Assembly (NCBI GenBank): GCA_964247055.1
Contig: OZ176054.1
Coordinates: 4,960,001 to 5,024,000 of the forward strand
Origin: Paragordius varius
Taxonomy: Eukaryota > Nematomorpha
Direction of reading: 5' to 3'
DNA length: 64,000 bases
In this document: positions 1 to 12,470 of the stretch, piece after piece
How the letters are laid out: each line of letters begins with the position of its first letter
How positions within the stretch are numbered: the stretch's first letter is position 1
Position numbers and translations under genes: made by a program
Notes under the pieces: generated by a model
Database searches by the model: none
Told to the model about the DNA's origin: nothing
The model's input: only the letters and a program-made list of their open reading frames with translations

Positions 1-3000
1 TCTTAATGTTGTTGTAATTGAATCTATTATTGATTTCCACATGGTAGGTGGTATTACATGATGGCCAAAACAAAAAAATTTGAGAGACATCTGAATCGTT
101 AGGTCTACTTGTGAAGCGCATTCTCTGCAGTTGCTTGTTAAAATTTATCCTACTGCAAACATCTTAATATTAAAATATAAAGGCACCATACCTTTGACAT
201 CATCTTCGAAATATAACATATTAAAATTATGCCTGCTACTACATTTATTTGGCTGTTCACTAAGAGCGTATATATCCTCCCCTACATTTGGGGAATATTT
301 TCGGGCTAAATCTGTTAAAGCGATGCTAGAAACGCTTTCGTGTTCAGTAATGTTAAATTTGTCTACTGATACTTTAGTTTTATTTGAGTAGTTAAATGAA
401 TTGTCTTTATTCAAACGTATAATTATTGTGAATGCGCGTATTCCCAAATCATACACCACATACAAAATACCATTCAAATCAGATTTCCTTATTTCAATTT
501 CTTTGATCTAACAAAATAGAAATTCAATATTTATAGCTTTTATTGTTACTGTATACGGCGCTTAAACTTATGATATATATATAAATATATGTTAATCTTA
601 CATTTGTCCATGTCTTTGTATGATTTTGTGTTACATATTTCACTTGAATATTAGTATCTGGAATCATTTGCCAAGAAATATTTACACCTTGACACTGGTT
701 ATTTTCAGTTATTTCTTTCATCTTAAGCATATTATTTTGATAGGCATGGAAGGTTCCTTTAGATATACAAATTTAAATTAAATTCCCCCTTTAACCCTTT
801 GATTCCACTCTTTAACTTTTAACATTTTAAATTCCCCCTTTTTAACACTTCTAATACACCTGTCAACAAATTCTGATAAAATATTATTTTTACATTAGTT
901 TACCATTTTATGTGTTTTTCTAGATTACAAATACTAAATTAACTTTTTTAAATATAGCGTATCATGATGTATGCACTTTTACAATTTTTAATATACCATT
1001 TACATTTTGAATTCACCCTAAAAATAAATTATATGTTTTGGGGCTTATACTCATTATTAATATAATATATCTTTATGGCATAGATTATTATTTTAATAAT
1101 ATTCTAATTTTGAACAAAATATCATTTTCTAAAAATAAAAAAATATAGGTAATTTTTAATCCTGAAAAACATAATTCATTTTAGGGGGAATTCGAATCGT
1201 TCGAGGGTGATTTTGATTTGTTCGAGGGTGAATTTGAATTGTTCAATGGTCAATTTGGATGTAAATAATATATGGCCCGCTACTATATATATCATATTAG
1301 TTTGTGTTAAAAGCTCTTACAATGACCCAAAAAATAATTGAAAGAAAAATTAATTATCGGTTAATTATTTATTTATACTATAAAATAAAAATAATAATTT
1401 GTGAATTGCGAAAAAAGTGAACGTTCCAGCAAAAAAGGGTGAGCGAATATTAAGCTATTATTTGGTACTGTAAATTCCAGGCATTTAAAATACCTATTTT
1501 ACATAATTAAACTATTTAGAATGGAAGAGATTAAAGTTAATAAATCATGCCTATATTTTTCTTCAAATAAAATCAAAAGACAAATACATTTCTTTATTTT
1601 TAGTAGGGTGTATTTAAATGTTTCAAGGTGAATGCAAAATTGGATTGTTTAATGTGAATTTTAAGGGATTAAATTCAAAATTTTAAAATAAGCGTTTAAA
1701 ATTCGAACGTTAAAAAATTTGTTCCGAATCGATATAAATTTAGCTAATCAACAATTTTATAAGTAATACCTAATCTATTTTTTTTCGAAAAAATTCCAGC
1801 TTGTTCGATCCCCACATCATACACTGTGTTCATTTGTAAATCAATAAAGGCTACGTTTCCTTGCCACTACATGTCAATATAATTAATCATATTATAACAT
1901 AAATTATCAGTAATTGCATTTAGCTAAATAATTTTTTTGTGAAAGCAAATTACTTGATTCCAAATAAATGAATATAAAAAGAAAAACAATATTTTTAAAA
2001 ATATATGAACTTCAGCCGTGGGCTTAAAACTCATATATTTGGACCTGTCTAAAATGGCCAATTCACTTAACCTAAAAATGATTAAATAATGCCGGTATTG
2101 CCGGATAAAATATAATTAATGCCAAATTTCTCCAATAAAATATTATTTAAAAATAGACATTTTGCTTGAAAATTTAATTTTTAGAAAAATTTTGGTAAAG
2201 GGACTTATTTTAAAACATGGTGAAAACGGTATCAAAAAACTATAAAATGATATATAAACGCTTTTTTGATAGAATTAGATGATGCAAACATTTTAATGCC
2301 TCAAAATTATAATCTTAAGCAATAACGCTCAAACCCAGGTTCGTTTGATTCGGTTATATTTTTATGTAAAAATAATTTATAAAATAAATTTGAAGACGTA
2401 AGAATATATCGAAATTCTGAGGGAATGAATGTTCAGCAACAGCGAGTTATATATAACGAGTGTTTTTATAATATTTTAAGGGGTTTTACCGTTTTCATCA
2501 TGTCTCAAAATAGTATGGAGTACATTTCATCAAAATTTTGTTAAAATTAAATTTTGAAACATGGTAATTCTTCCAAAAATATATTTTTTGATGTTATAAT
2601 TTTGCATTTTATCGTTTCTCGGCATTTTTGCGTTTAATATAAGATAAGACCCACTTAAGTAGGGCAGAAAATTTAAGACCTTAGGAGCACACAACTAATA
2701 TCTCATATGACTCGTAAGGCTTAAATTCAACAGTTAGTAATCCTAATACATTTATCTTTAGAAATATATATAATTTATCAGGATATTTATTAGATATGTT
2801 ATGTTTTTAAATATTAGTCTGGAGTTAAAGTTTTGCATAACCAAGGTTGAAGAATATTTACTATGCGGGATTTATCTGAAAGCAGCATATATTTTATATA
2901 AGATGTCCTACAATAAAAATATGCCTGAATTTAGATTTTTGACAGATTACATTTTAATTTTAAATGCTAGGAAAATATTTTTGAACTTTAGTCTAACAGA

Positions 3001-6000
3001 TTATGGTTTATTTGGTGCTATTTTTGGAGGTGTCGGCAAGTTTAAACAAAATATAGAGATGGTTTTTACCAAATACAAAAAAAACGCTACATAGGCACAC
3101 ATTATGTCAAATTTTTGGATTTAAAAAAAATATTTATAATGTTAATTAATTAAAAACAAAACAAGTGGATTTTATTATAATTTTTATGCATGCTATTATT
3201 TATATTCTTAATTTTTTGATAAGCAGCCGTCATTAAAATTAAAGTAAAAACCAAGGTTTTTTTGGTGAAAATTCGAAATAAGTTTTAAATTAAGTTGAGA
3301 ATTGGTTTTACTAAAAACTTAAATCGCTTCTAGAAATTTGCGACATTTGAAGAAACTAGGATTTTCATCGAAATTTCTATCCGTTGAATATAATAAAATT
3401 ATAGAATCTGATGCAAGACCCTTGAGTTTTCAATTCAAAAAATTTTCAAAAATGACAATTTATTTTTGATGTTCAGTATCAAATTAGATAGGAAACTCAC
3501 GTGTTTAATATTCAGACTATTTAATACAACTTTGGTGGGCAAAGTTGAGGTTTTTCGAAACTTTAGATAAGTGCTCGATTTTACGAATTAGTTTTCAAAA
3601 ATTGATTATCACTTCTTGACCTTTTCGAGTATGTTTACACAGGGCCAAAATATTTTTAAAATATTTATAGCATTGGGCCAAATTTAAAAATATGCTTTAG
3701 GCACATGAGACAAAAAAAATTTTTAAATTAAAATTGTAAAAGTTTTCAAACTTTTTCGCCGCCATTTTTTTCTTTAATTTATAGATCGTGAATACTTTGA
3801 CTCCCAATTTAGTTCCATTTTTTTTTGCATGAAGCCAAATGTGATACCCAATTCCTAAATACATTTTTAACTTCTTTGCTATTTTATAATATACTTAACG
3901 CAATGTACCGTTTTCCTTAACCACTTCTAAACGGGCTTTCATAAGCCTTATATATTTTTGAATAACGTTAAGATCAAAAGATAAAATCACCTCGTAAACT
4001 GAAGTGTCGTATGTGGCTCCGTATTCTAGTTTCATGCTTTTAACAGTTAAATTAGGTTTGGTGTAGGAAGGTTCCGCGTTCAAAATAATTAGGGCTCGAT
4101 CATTTATTAATTCGAAAGTTTGTAACATGGTATTTTCTGCTCACATAAACAGATATTTAAATAGTAAAATTTTTTAGAAACATATTCTTTATACTAAACA
4201 ACCCAAATATAGGCTAAACATTTTTAATAGTTTACCATATAATCGTTCAAACGTTTGAACGATGTTTTTATCTATATCAACAATTTGGACCTGAATTCTG
4301 AACGTACCAACATATGGAAATCGAAATGTCACATTATCTGAATATATCTATGTAAAATATATATATATATATATAATTCTCTTTTGTCGCTTTTATATTT
4401 AGGGGATTAAGACTTAAATCTTTGGATCAGGACTCTTGAAGCTTTAACACTTGCTTGTCCAGGGCCAGTAATGATAAATTTTAGCATAATTCACATAAGG
4501 TAAATATCCGGCGCCTTACTTACTATACCCACCTTTTTATAATTAAAAATACAAACTATACTTTAAAGGGTATTTAACTGAATTCGCTAGAAACTAAAAA
4601 GAGAATCAAACCTCATCGAACATGATGATAGAATTCGTTTCATCCCTAATAGTCCATATACAGTATTCTAAATAGCCCGCTCGACAGATTAATGTTTTGA
4701 GATTTGGATTATCAATATCATAGACAACGCATATGCTTTGATTGACTAAAAATAAACAAGATATAGTTAATACATTTGCCTAGATACTAAACTTTTGCGC
4801 AGGCTTAGAAAAACATAAATTATAATGTTAGTTAAACTACATCTTTAATGTATTATTATATAGCATTATATATAATATGTATAAACTTCAACAATACTTT
4901 ACCATTGATATTCGTGTATGTGAGAATATTTCCTTTCTCCGCAAAATGGAATTCAACGGGTTTGGTTAGAACTTTGGTTTCAGTATTTGATTCCTATAAA
5001 TTAAAATAATTATAATTAGTCATAACCAATTATAATTGATACTATATGGATAAACAAAAATGCGACATTGTCTAGTCGTATGGAGAAAAACTAAATTAAC
5101 TTTAAAGGGTCAAAATTACATTTTTTTGTTTACCAGTCTAAGATGCCCGAATTTAAATGGATAAATATATAATATAAAATTTTACCATCGTTGTGGTTAT
5201 TATCGGCTTTTCACCAAAAACGTGTTGTGTAAGGGTAAACCCGTCTTTCCATGTAATTGGATGTGGAAACTACATTAAAACGGTAAGCCACACATTGGGT
5301 GAAAATATATTTATTATTAATCAATATAGTAAAATATGAATTTTACCGTAAAATGAATGTCGGTCGATGAATTATTTCCACTCATTTTTATGTCTAATTG
5401 AGGTTTATGGGCTAAGTAAATTAATATACTTTGTTAAAACAATCGTTTCCAATCTCGAAAAATCGATGAACATGCTATTATAACCAGAGTTAGGTCTGAC
5501 AGGATAAAATGCACTTCGTAACTGTGACTACTTACAAAACAGTCAAAATTATTGATAATGTATGTATTAAGTAGATTCTAAAAAATTGAGGATTTTAACT
5601 TTTAATCAATTTTTATATATGATTAAAAGCGAATCGATGATTTCTATTTTCAACAACACGTTCCTTATAAATGCATTTATAAGCTATGTTGCGGGCAAAA
5701 TATTATATTTATAAATATAAGTAGCTTCTTTAATAGCAAAAAATATTTTTTGCCGATTTAAATTTCGATAACCCAAATATTTATGTTATAAATTTAATAT
5801 GAAATTTTATAGACAAAGCATATATATTATATATATGCTAACTATATTTACATCATTATTTTGAGGGGATTTCTTAAACATGAAAATGGAAATAATTATA
5901 ATAAAGACTGTTATCAATTCGTATTTAGATAAATAAAAATGACGGCTTTTAAAGCTAGTATTATGTCATTTTTTTCAATATACAATAAGTGAAATTTTAC

Positions 6001-6780
6001 TGTAATGCATTTCATCGATGATAATCATTTTGGTATATTTTAAGCCAACTTGAATTTGGTATGTCATCCCACTCGTTAAGTTGACAAGCACATCCGGCGA
6101 ATATGCCTAGTTTATAAATTATGTCAAATATATCTTTATCAAAAAAACGCGCAAAAAAAGCCGACATAGGCTTTTGCTGGCAAAATAAATGAAAAAACGT
6201 TTTATTGACACAAATCGTATTTATATAAAAACTCACAAATTAAAGCCCATATTGAAATTTTTGATTTTACGATCAAAATCACCACTGAAGTGAAATATTA
6301 GGCTTTTTAATAGTAATGAATTTGTTATAAAAATACCATAAAAACTTGGCTCGTGTTATGCAGCAAATTTCTAACCGTAACAATGTATAGTCGCTGACTT
6401 GGCATATTTTTAAATTTCTCGTCCTCGTAAGACTTTACGCGGACGTAGGTATCATGGTTTTTTTGGTGTATAATGGTTATGGGTGTTTTAAGTGCAGTAG
6501 TTTTATCCACATCTAAAAAATTTAGCCATTAACACACAAGATAATTTGTTTATTATTATGTTTTACCTCCAGAGCCGGGCGTCCCGCTAGCGGAAAACTG
6601 TAGTTAAAAAGAGTCATTTTAAAATACATTACATCATTAAATATAGACAAATTTAATTTAGTAAGGAGAAATTACATTATAATCTGAATCATCAACCAAT
6701 TTCACTGTTGAAAATATAGCACCAAGAAGGCTTGCCGATAGAAAAGTTATAAACATAATATTGAGCTCGTAAGAAATCAT
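1..6780 (-). CDS. Array gene copy A: secreted-path membrane glycoprotein, family unknown (5' 14 exons; runs off window start)
   Basis: Exons by my reading: 6676-6780, 6567-6597, 6337-6512, 6001-6106, 5347-5411, 5186-5269, 4903-4993, 4612-4745, 4236-4347, 3991-4136, 1770-1866, 602-756, 154-507 and 1-124 (cut by the window edge). Every junction is GT-AG and the phases agree from ATG to the edge. Exon 1 gives 35 residues with a hydrophobic core (MFITFLSASLLGAIF), a typical signal peptide. The ectodomain carries many N-X-S/T sequons (HNTS, NLTS, NNSS, NVTF, NHTK, NITE, NTTY) and scattered cysteines. Exon 9 (VTFRFPYVGTFRIQVQIVD) faintly resembles a PKD/Ig-type beta strand pair; exon 12 has NHTKTWTN, weakly like an Asp-box without its glycine. 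By comparison with copy C the protein would be about 807 residues, ending in one membrane helix. It is the only copy with no visible lesion, so the likely functional member. Function is unknown. Confidence 0.75.
2160..2590. repeat. Fold-back sequence in intron 10 of gene A
   Basis: The left arm (AATTTTGGTAAAG, ACATGGTGAAAACGGTA, about 2,164-2,265) recurs roughly in reverse complement at about 2,465-2,580. The same arms are in gene C (about 48,475-48,880) and gene B (about 33,100-34,240), where the Helitron split the loop. A related sequence with the same TCTCGGCATTTTTGCG motif lies at 8,930-9,920. This is probably an old MITE family that predates the gene array. Confidence 0.5.
3033..3860. 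repeat. Intron block present in genes A and C, absent from B
   Basis: About 800 bp between exons 10 and 11. The same block is at about 49,325-50,170 in gene C, while gene B runs straight across (about 34,695-34,720). No inverted ends or target duplication are obvious, so a deletion in B is as likely as an insertion before the A/C duplication. No coding sequence is seen. Confidence 0.6.
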
Positions 6781-8400
6781 TTTATTATACAAAAAAATTG
6801 TTAAAATAAAATAAAAAATTGATCAGACTTTATATGGGTTATAATATTATTGTTAAAATCGATTAAACATATATTTATTAACAAAACTGATGCAATAAAA
6901 ATGGGCTGCTACGATATAACCTTTACAATTTGATACATATACGCATTTAGGCCAGTATTTCTTGAAACTCAAACATATATTATCAAAATTATATTAAGCT
7001 AATTTAATTCTCAATAATAATATTGTTATTATACAGGTAAGCTAGGTATAAATTATTCCAGACAAGGTGTTGTTTGTATAACAATTGTTTTTATCTATAA
7101 TATTAAAAAATTAAATTACAGGTAAGCTAGCTACAAATTTTTCCAGACAAGGTGTTGTTTGTATAACAATTGTTTTTACATATAATATAAAAAAATAACT
7201 TATTATTAAAGAAAATTTATACTATAGGGTAAAAAATATTTCCAACATACATTGATTGATAGCTAAATTATCTCAAAAAAATACGTAAATTAATTTCCGG
7301 TATCGTGTAAATGTAATGTATTACGCCCATACATGTTATTTGAATAAGTATCTCATAGTTTTATATTATTGAGTTATTATTAAAGGTAATTACAATACAT
7401 ATAAAAATTCGCCAGATATATTTTCAAGACTTTTGATAAATAATAAACATTCGTATGTTAATTTAATTGGATTGTGATTACCAATGGTAATTTTCTGATT
7501 ATAAGTCGAATTAAAATAAAATTCAAACCAACTCACAGCCGAAATCGAATCTTTAGAAATTTATAACCAATTATTTCACTTGTTTCTTGGTGCTATTTTA
7601 CTTCGATCCTTTGATTAACTGTCTTTTATTGTTTTATGTATGCATATGTCAATTTTTGTTGCGAGTTTCTGGATTGAGAGGTCATATCCTTTTCTATTTT
7701 ATTATTATATAATCTATTGCCCTTAAATTTTTCTACACAAGTTAACCACCTCTTTGTTTTTATAAGATGTATTTCACAACAAACAATTTATTAGTTGCAA
7801 TCGCTGACACCTTAGTTCCTTTCTCAGTGTTTTCCCATTATCGTGTCAATCCTAATCTTTTCCAAACTATTTATAAACTTACAGAAATCAAAAGTTATTA
7901 ATCTGGGAGTTGATTGAAAAAAGCCTTTTCCGGATTAGAGTGTTTTGGTGTCAACTTTTCTCTATTATTATAAGGATTCGCTCTCGCCTTAATTCAGGAC
8001 TTGTCATACATATACAGCTTTTAGTTTAGGAAACTCATTTCTAATATAGTGATTTTAAGTAGTTTGATTTTTTATTGTCTCTGTACGTGTCTCTTTCCTC
8101 GTTTCATCTATGTTCCAATTAACAGTTTTTTAAAATTAGAAAAAAAATGGTCATATTGATATTCTAAAACAACTACATCAGGGCTATGTTTAACCATAAT
8201 TATGGTGATTTTTGCCAAAGATTTTTTCAAATAAATGATAACCAACAAAAAAATGTTTTATATATAACATGTTTTTTATCCCGACTGCCATGTGCGGCCG
8301 AAATTGAACAAGTTTGATATTAAAATTCAGGATAAATCATTTATAAGCAAAAATTTCTATTTTATAAAAAAAGATCTTCAATATTTTAAATAATTGAATT
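6781..8400. other. Intergenic, no gene seen
   Basis: AT-rich sequence upstream of gene A. Apart from the tandem pair at 7,035-7,190, no splice-consistent coding segment or known element is visible on either strand. The duplicate at 54,300-55,930 is equally empty. Confidence 0.6.
7035..7190. repeat. Two tandem units of about 80 bp upstream of gene A
   Basis: The block ACAGGTAAGCTAG, then CCAGACAAGGTGTTGTTTG and TAACAATTGTTTTTA, occurs twice in direct succession, 250-410 bp upstream of the gene A start codon. The same pair is at 54,546-54,705 upstream of gene C. Gene B lacks it because the homology stops at the Gypsy fossil. A regulatory role is possible but unproven. Confidence 0.75.
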
Positions 8401-8419
8401 ATTGGTTACATTGCATAAT

Positions 8420-8672
8420 TTGCACTTGGAACCGGTTCAAAAAAAAGTGGAACCGAGACCGGGTCGGTTCCGGAACAAGTAGAACCGGAACCGCGTTGGT
8501 TCTTAAGAATTTAAAAATGGAACCGGGCGGTTCCCAAAATATTGGAACCGTGGTGGTTCATAAGGAAATGGAACCGGAACCGCCTTGGTTCCTTAAAAAT
8601 TTAGCGGTTCCGGAACCGGTTTCTTACATTTAGAACCGGTTTCATTTTCGGTTTCATTTTCGGTTCCAGTTA
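8420..8672. repeat. Degenerate GGAACCGG repeat block (A side)
   Basis: A dense cluster of GGAACCGG/CCGGTTCC words upstream of gene A, related to the MITE at 29,546. No right-hand CCCTG terminus or target duplication is recognisable, and the left CAGGG tip is lost. The open frame through it (8,394-8,633) is an effect of the repeat. Confidence 0.6.
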
Positions 8673-8679
8673 CTAAAAT

Positions 8680-10074
8680 GATTTAAAAATTACTATTATA
8701 ATAATACAACCAAAATTAAATCAAACGTGAAAGAAATATGGTTAAGCATACATCACAAACATGTTAATCCCATATTTAACGTGTTGCCCCATATCGTACA
8801 ATCTCAAAATATGCGTAAATCATGCTAAATAAAGGCGAGATAAGGCTTTGTCCTAAAAAATATTAATAAAATTTTTTAAAAGCAAAACAATATTTTAATA
8901 TTTTAATTTCTTATTACGGATCGGACGCGTCTAAAATGAGCAGGTGTATAAGCTCAACGCAAATAATCCGATATTTTGTAATGAAATTATATATTGTGAC
9001 ACATACAAAAAATCAATATTTTGCTCTAAAATTTAATTTATGCGAAAATTTTTGTCAAGCGAATTTAAGGTATTTTGAGCACGGTGGAAATGGTAAAAAA
9101 ACTTAGGGATATAAAAATACTTATTATCTTCCATCACCTAAGATTTATTCAAAAATGTATTTAACTTGAAACTTCAAACGATTTGTTAAAAACAGAATAT
9201 GTACTGAACTTAAATATGTCGACAAACAAAATTCTAACAATTTGTCCGTGATATTGGGGTAGTTTATATCCCAGAGTTCAATCTTATGAATAAACTGCTG
9301 TTTAAAAGGTTAATATGGTTAAAATTTAATTATTAAACTTTGTTTACTTTTATCAGATAAAAACACAGTTTTGTAACTTCTAGAGTCTATTAGCTCCAAA
9401 TCACTAATCAAATAAACAGCTGATATCAATAAATATCAAGATTTTTTTGATTGAATGACTTGATAGCTGACTAAAGTTAATTTCTAATCATGATATACAT
9501 TAATTTGCCTATAGAAAAAAATGGCGGCTGAAACGTTTGACATGAGGATTTTTTATTTTAGATTTGTTAAAAAAATATATATGAAGCATGCGCCTTCAAT
9601 TTTAAATTTGGTCAATTTAGATACTTTAAAAAAAATCAAAACGCTTTACGATATAATACCAAAATGTGACGAAGTGGTAATCAAAAATCTGAGAATATAA
9701 AAATATTTAACATCATTGAATTATAAAAAGTGTTTATCTAATATCTTAGTGTCATTTGTATCCTCCTTCACCGTTAAAACTCGCTTTAACAAATTTTAAT
9801 AAATTTATTTAAGAAATATTCAATTTACCCGATAAAACTTTTTTTGATGGCAAAATCTAGCATGTAAAAATATTATTCACAAAATCTCGGCATTTTTGCG
9901 TTATTAAGTAACTGGCCCAATATATGGGGCAAAATTTTAAGACTTTCGGAGTCATTTAAAAATTGCGCTTTCTCATTAGTATATCATAAATTTTAATATT
10001 CTGAATAAAGGATATGGCTTTTATCAAAAAAAATTAACAAACACAAATCTGCGCAATTTTGCCATTTTATATGA
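8680..10074. other. Intergenic, old repeat only
   Basis: No gene. Part (about 8,930-9,920) resembles the fold-back family of gene A intron 10. The duplicate is at 56,180-57,568. Confidence 0.55.
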
Positions 10075-10082
10075 GTAACAAC

Positions 10083-10598
10083 TAGGGTTGTGCATTTGAC
10101 TGCTTTTCAAAAAAGTCCGGTCAGACCCGGTCAGACCATGGTCATGATCATGACCACTTTACCTAAGTAAATACCATTCGATATTGGATTATGAATTACT
10201 TCTGAAATTTTAAATACCTCGCTTTTAATACTGGATATTCAAATAAAATTTTTCCTGTTTCTTTTACACTTTCTTTGATCATTGAAATATCCAATTATAA
10301 AATATTTTTTCATTTTATAGGTTCACATATATGCAATAATTGAATATTTTATATAAAGTTGGATTGTTCTCTGTTTCGAAATAACTGGATATGCTTAAAT
10401 GCTAATGTTTTAAGGATGCATGTTTAGCATTTTAAATTTATAAATAAGCAAATTTAAATATTTATATATATATTAAATAACTTACTATTTTTCTTCCAAA
10501 AAAAAACTACCAGCAATTTTTCAAAAAACAGCTGAAATGACCATGGTCAAAAAATAAATAGTCACTGACCTGGTCATGACTTGGTCAGCACAACCCTA
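10083..10598. mobile_element. hAT-type MITE (GGGTTGTGC ends), 516 bp
   Basis: Ends TAGGGTTGTGC and GCACAACCCTA form inverted repeats, flanked by a perfect 8-bp duplication GTAACAAC (10075-10082 and 10599-10606). The sub-terminal regions are rich in short TGACC/GGTCA and CATGACC/GGTCATG words, typical of transposase-binding arrays. There is no coding capacity. Confidence 0.92.
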
Positions 10599-10606
10599 GT
10601 AACAAC

Positions 10607-11324
10607 CATAAAAGTGGTAATAACTTCTCATATCACTCGCACCCAAATGCAAGCATGAGAATCCTGATTTATTATCAGATTGTATATTTCAGGATTAGTA
10701 GGCACATTTTTTACGGGATTTTTTATTATAGGTGACTAATTTAGGTACCAATATTATAGATTAGAGAAAAGCGATACAATAATATTTTATTTTTGGGGTT
10801 ATTGAGCTTAAAACAAATTTCTTAATTTTTTCTATGGGTCGAAAAATATTAACTTCACACTGAGCATATCACCCGTTGAAATGTTAAGCATACTTTTTCC
10901 TTAAAAAATGTTTAAAGTGCGTCTACTGAAATTTAACAAAAAGCCTCTAAAGTATATTACACTAAGTATCCTGTATAAAATTATAAATACTCTTTTATTA
11001 CATAATTTATCGGCTCCACATTATCACTTTTAGGCCTTTAAAATTTTCCATTCCTTTTGACGTTAGATTTAAAGTTGAATTTGAATGCGAAAGCTTTATA
11101 TTAATTAGATGGCAATCCTTTGGTTGTAGCTTACTAACTAATCAATTCGTCAAACTTTTTAGTCGATTTTTACGCAAAAAAAGTTTATGGCAACATAAAT
11201 TATTTGTCTTATTGTTAAATATTTTAAGATGGGATTACCATACCCATTGAGGGGGGGCTTCCTGATATTCATCAAATGTAGTATTTAAATTTAAAAAAAA
11301 ATATTTTTTCAAAACACTAATTTA
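10607..11324. other. Intergenic between MITE and Kelch gene
   Basis: No gene or element recognised. The duplicate (58,097-58,903) contains about 90 extra bases at 58,693-58,790, so one side lost or gained that piece. Confidence 0.55.
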
Positions 11325-12470
11325 TTAAATGCTGATTTTTTGTGGAATGATTACACATATATTTCCAATTATGTTTTCCGGCATGTTTATTTGCTAAACT
11401 TTTGATTTTCGGGATCTAAACATTCACAACTTTCTAATTTTAGGTCATTTTGGCTTTTAATCCTCCCATTATATAGATACGTTTATCTACACGCATTTTA
11501 AAATTATATAGGAAAATCACATATATCATAAAATTTAAAGCAAAAATAAAATCAAACCCAAAAACACACAACCAAAACGTAAACGTGGAATTTTCAAGGA
11601 TGTTATAAGCTCCCATGTTCTAGTAGCTTGATTTAAATATTCAATAGAGTTTAAACTAAGAATTTTTTTGTCATTGACCGCAGCACCCCCAATGACATAT
11701 AATTTACCATTGACACTAATCATTGCGTGATAGGAGCGTGCAATAAGTAGTTTGGGCCTATGAAACCATCTGTATTATAATAATTTATTGTATGGATTAA
11801 ATTTTATATAAAAATGGAAACGCATCATAATTTTTTTATGTATATTAACCACTTCTCCCATGATTCCCTTTCATATTGGGCTTTTTAAAATTAAAAGCAT
11901 TATAAAAAAATTGGTTCTTATACTAACTCTTCATTTTCTAGATATTTTTTTGAGTGATCGAAGTTGAACCTATATTTCCAAAAAGCTGAGTATATTGGAA
12001 ATGGGTCAAAAACAAATAAATTAATCAGAATATTTTTATTCCACATATCTAATTATATAGGCAGTTAAAATAATTAAAAATTAATTTTTTTAAGGGTGAT
12101 GACACGTATATTCAATAATGCATCTTTCCATAAACGGGGATGTAAATAATGAAGACACAAACTCTTGATAATTCTACCCAAATAGAGCAACTAGATTAAA
12201 CTTTTCAACTATATTTTATTCATTAGTTATTAATAACGAAATAATCAAGGAACGTCTTAATATTTATCCTTTATACAAAATATATATGATGATAAAATGT
12301 ATGATTTTAAAAATAGTTGCAATGTATACAGTTTCAGTCTCATTCACTTATTCTAGCATGAATGTGCAATAAGATTTTCTTTGTAAATTAAGTCAAAAAG
12401 TTTCTTATTATCAAAAAAATAACGTTATTTTTACGAATCAACTACCGCAACAATTCATAAGACTTTAGAA

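Noticed and set aside
602-756. Sortilin/VPS10 or BNR assignment from NHTKTWTN
   Set aside because: Only one weak Asp-box-like match without the glycine, and no ten-cysteine region; too thin to name the family.
5389-5411. Acceptor TTAG just before ACATAAAAATG as start of exon 5
   Set aside because: The AG is absent in copy B, while an AG 22 bases upstream is shared by all copies and keeps the frame.
5437-5520. Segment reading YEVHFILSDLTLV conserved in all copies, first taken as an exon
   Set aside because: No frame through it joins the exons on either side, and skipping it gives a perfect phase match, so it is intron.
6012-6236. Open frame of 74 codons beginning MSFYINTICVNKTFF, conserved in genes A and C
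   Set aside because: It is a shadow. The true exon (6001-6106) uses another frame (AYSPDV to DEMHY), stays open in copy B as well, and joins its neighbours in phase.
8394-8633. Open frame of 79 codons rich in Gly/Pro/Glu
   Set aside because: Produced by the GGAACCGG repeat; not conserved as a frame in the duplicate at 55,940.
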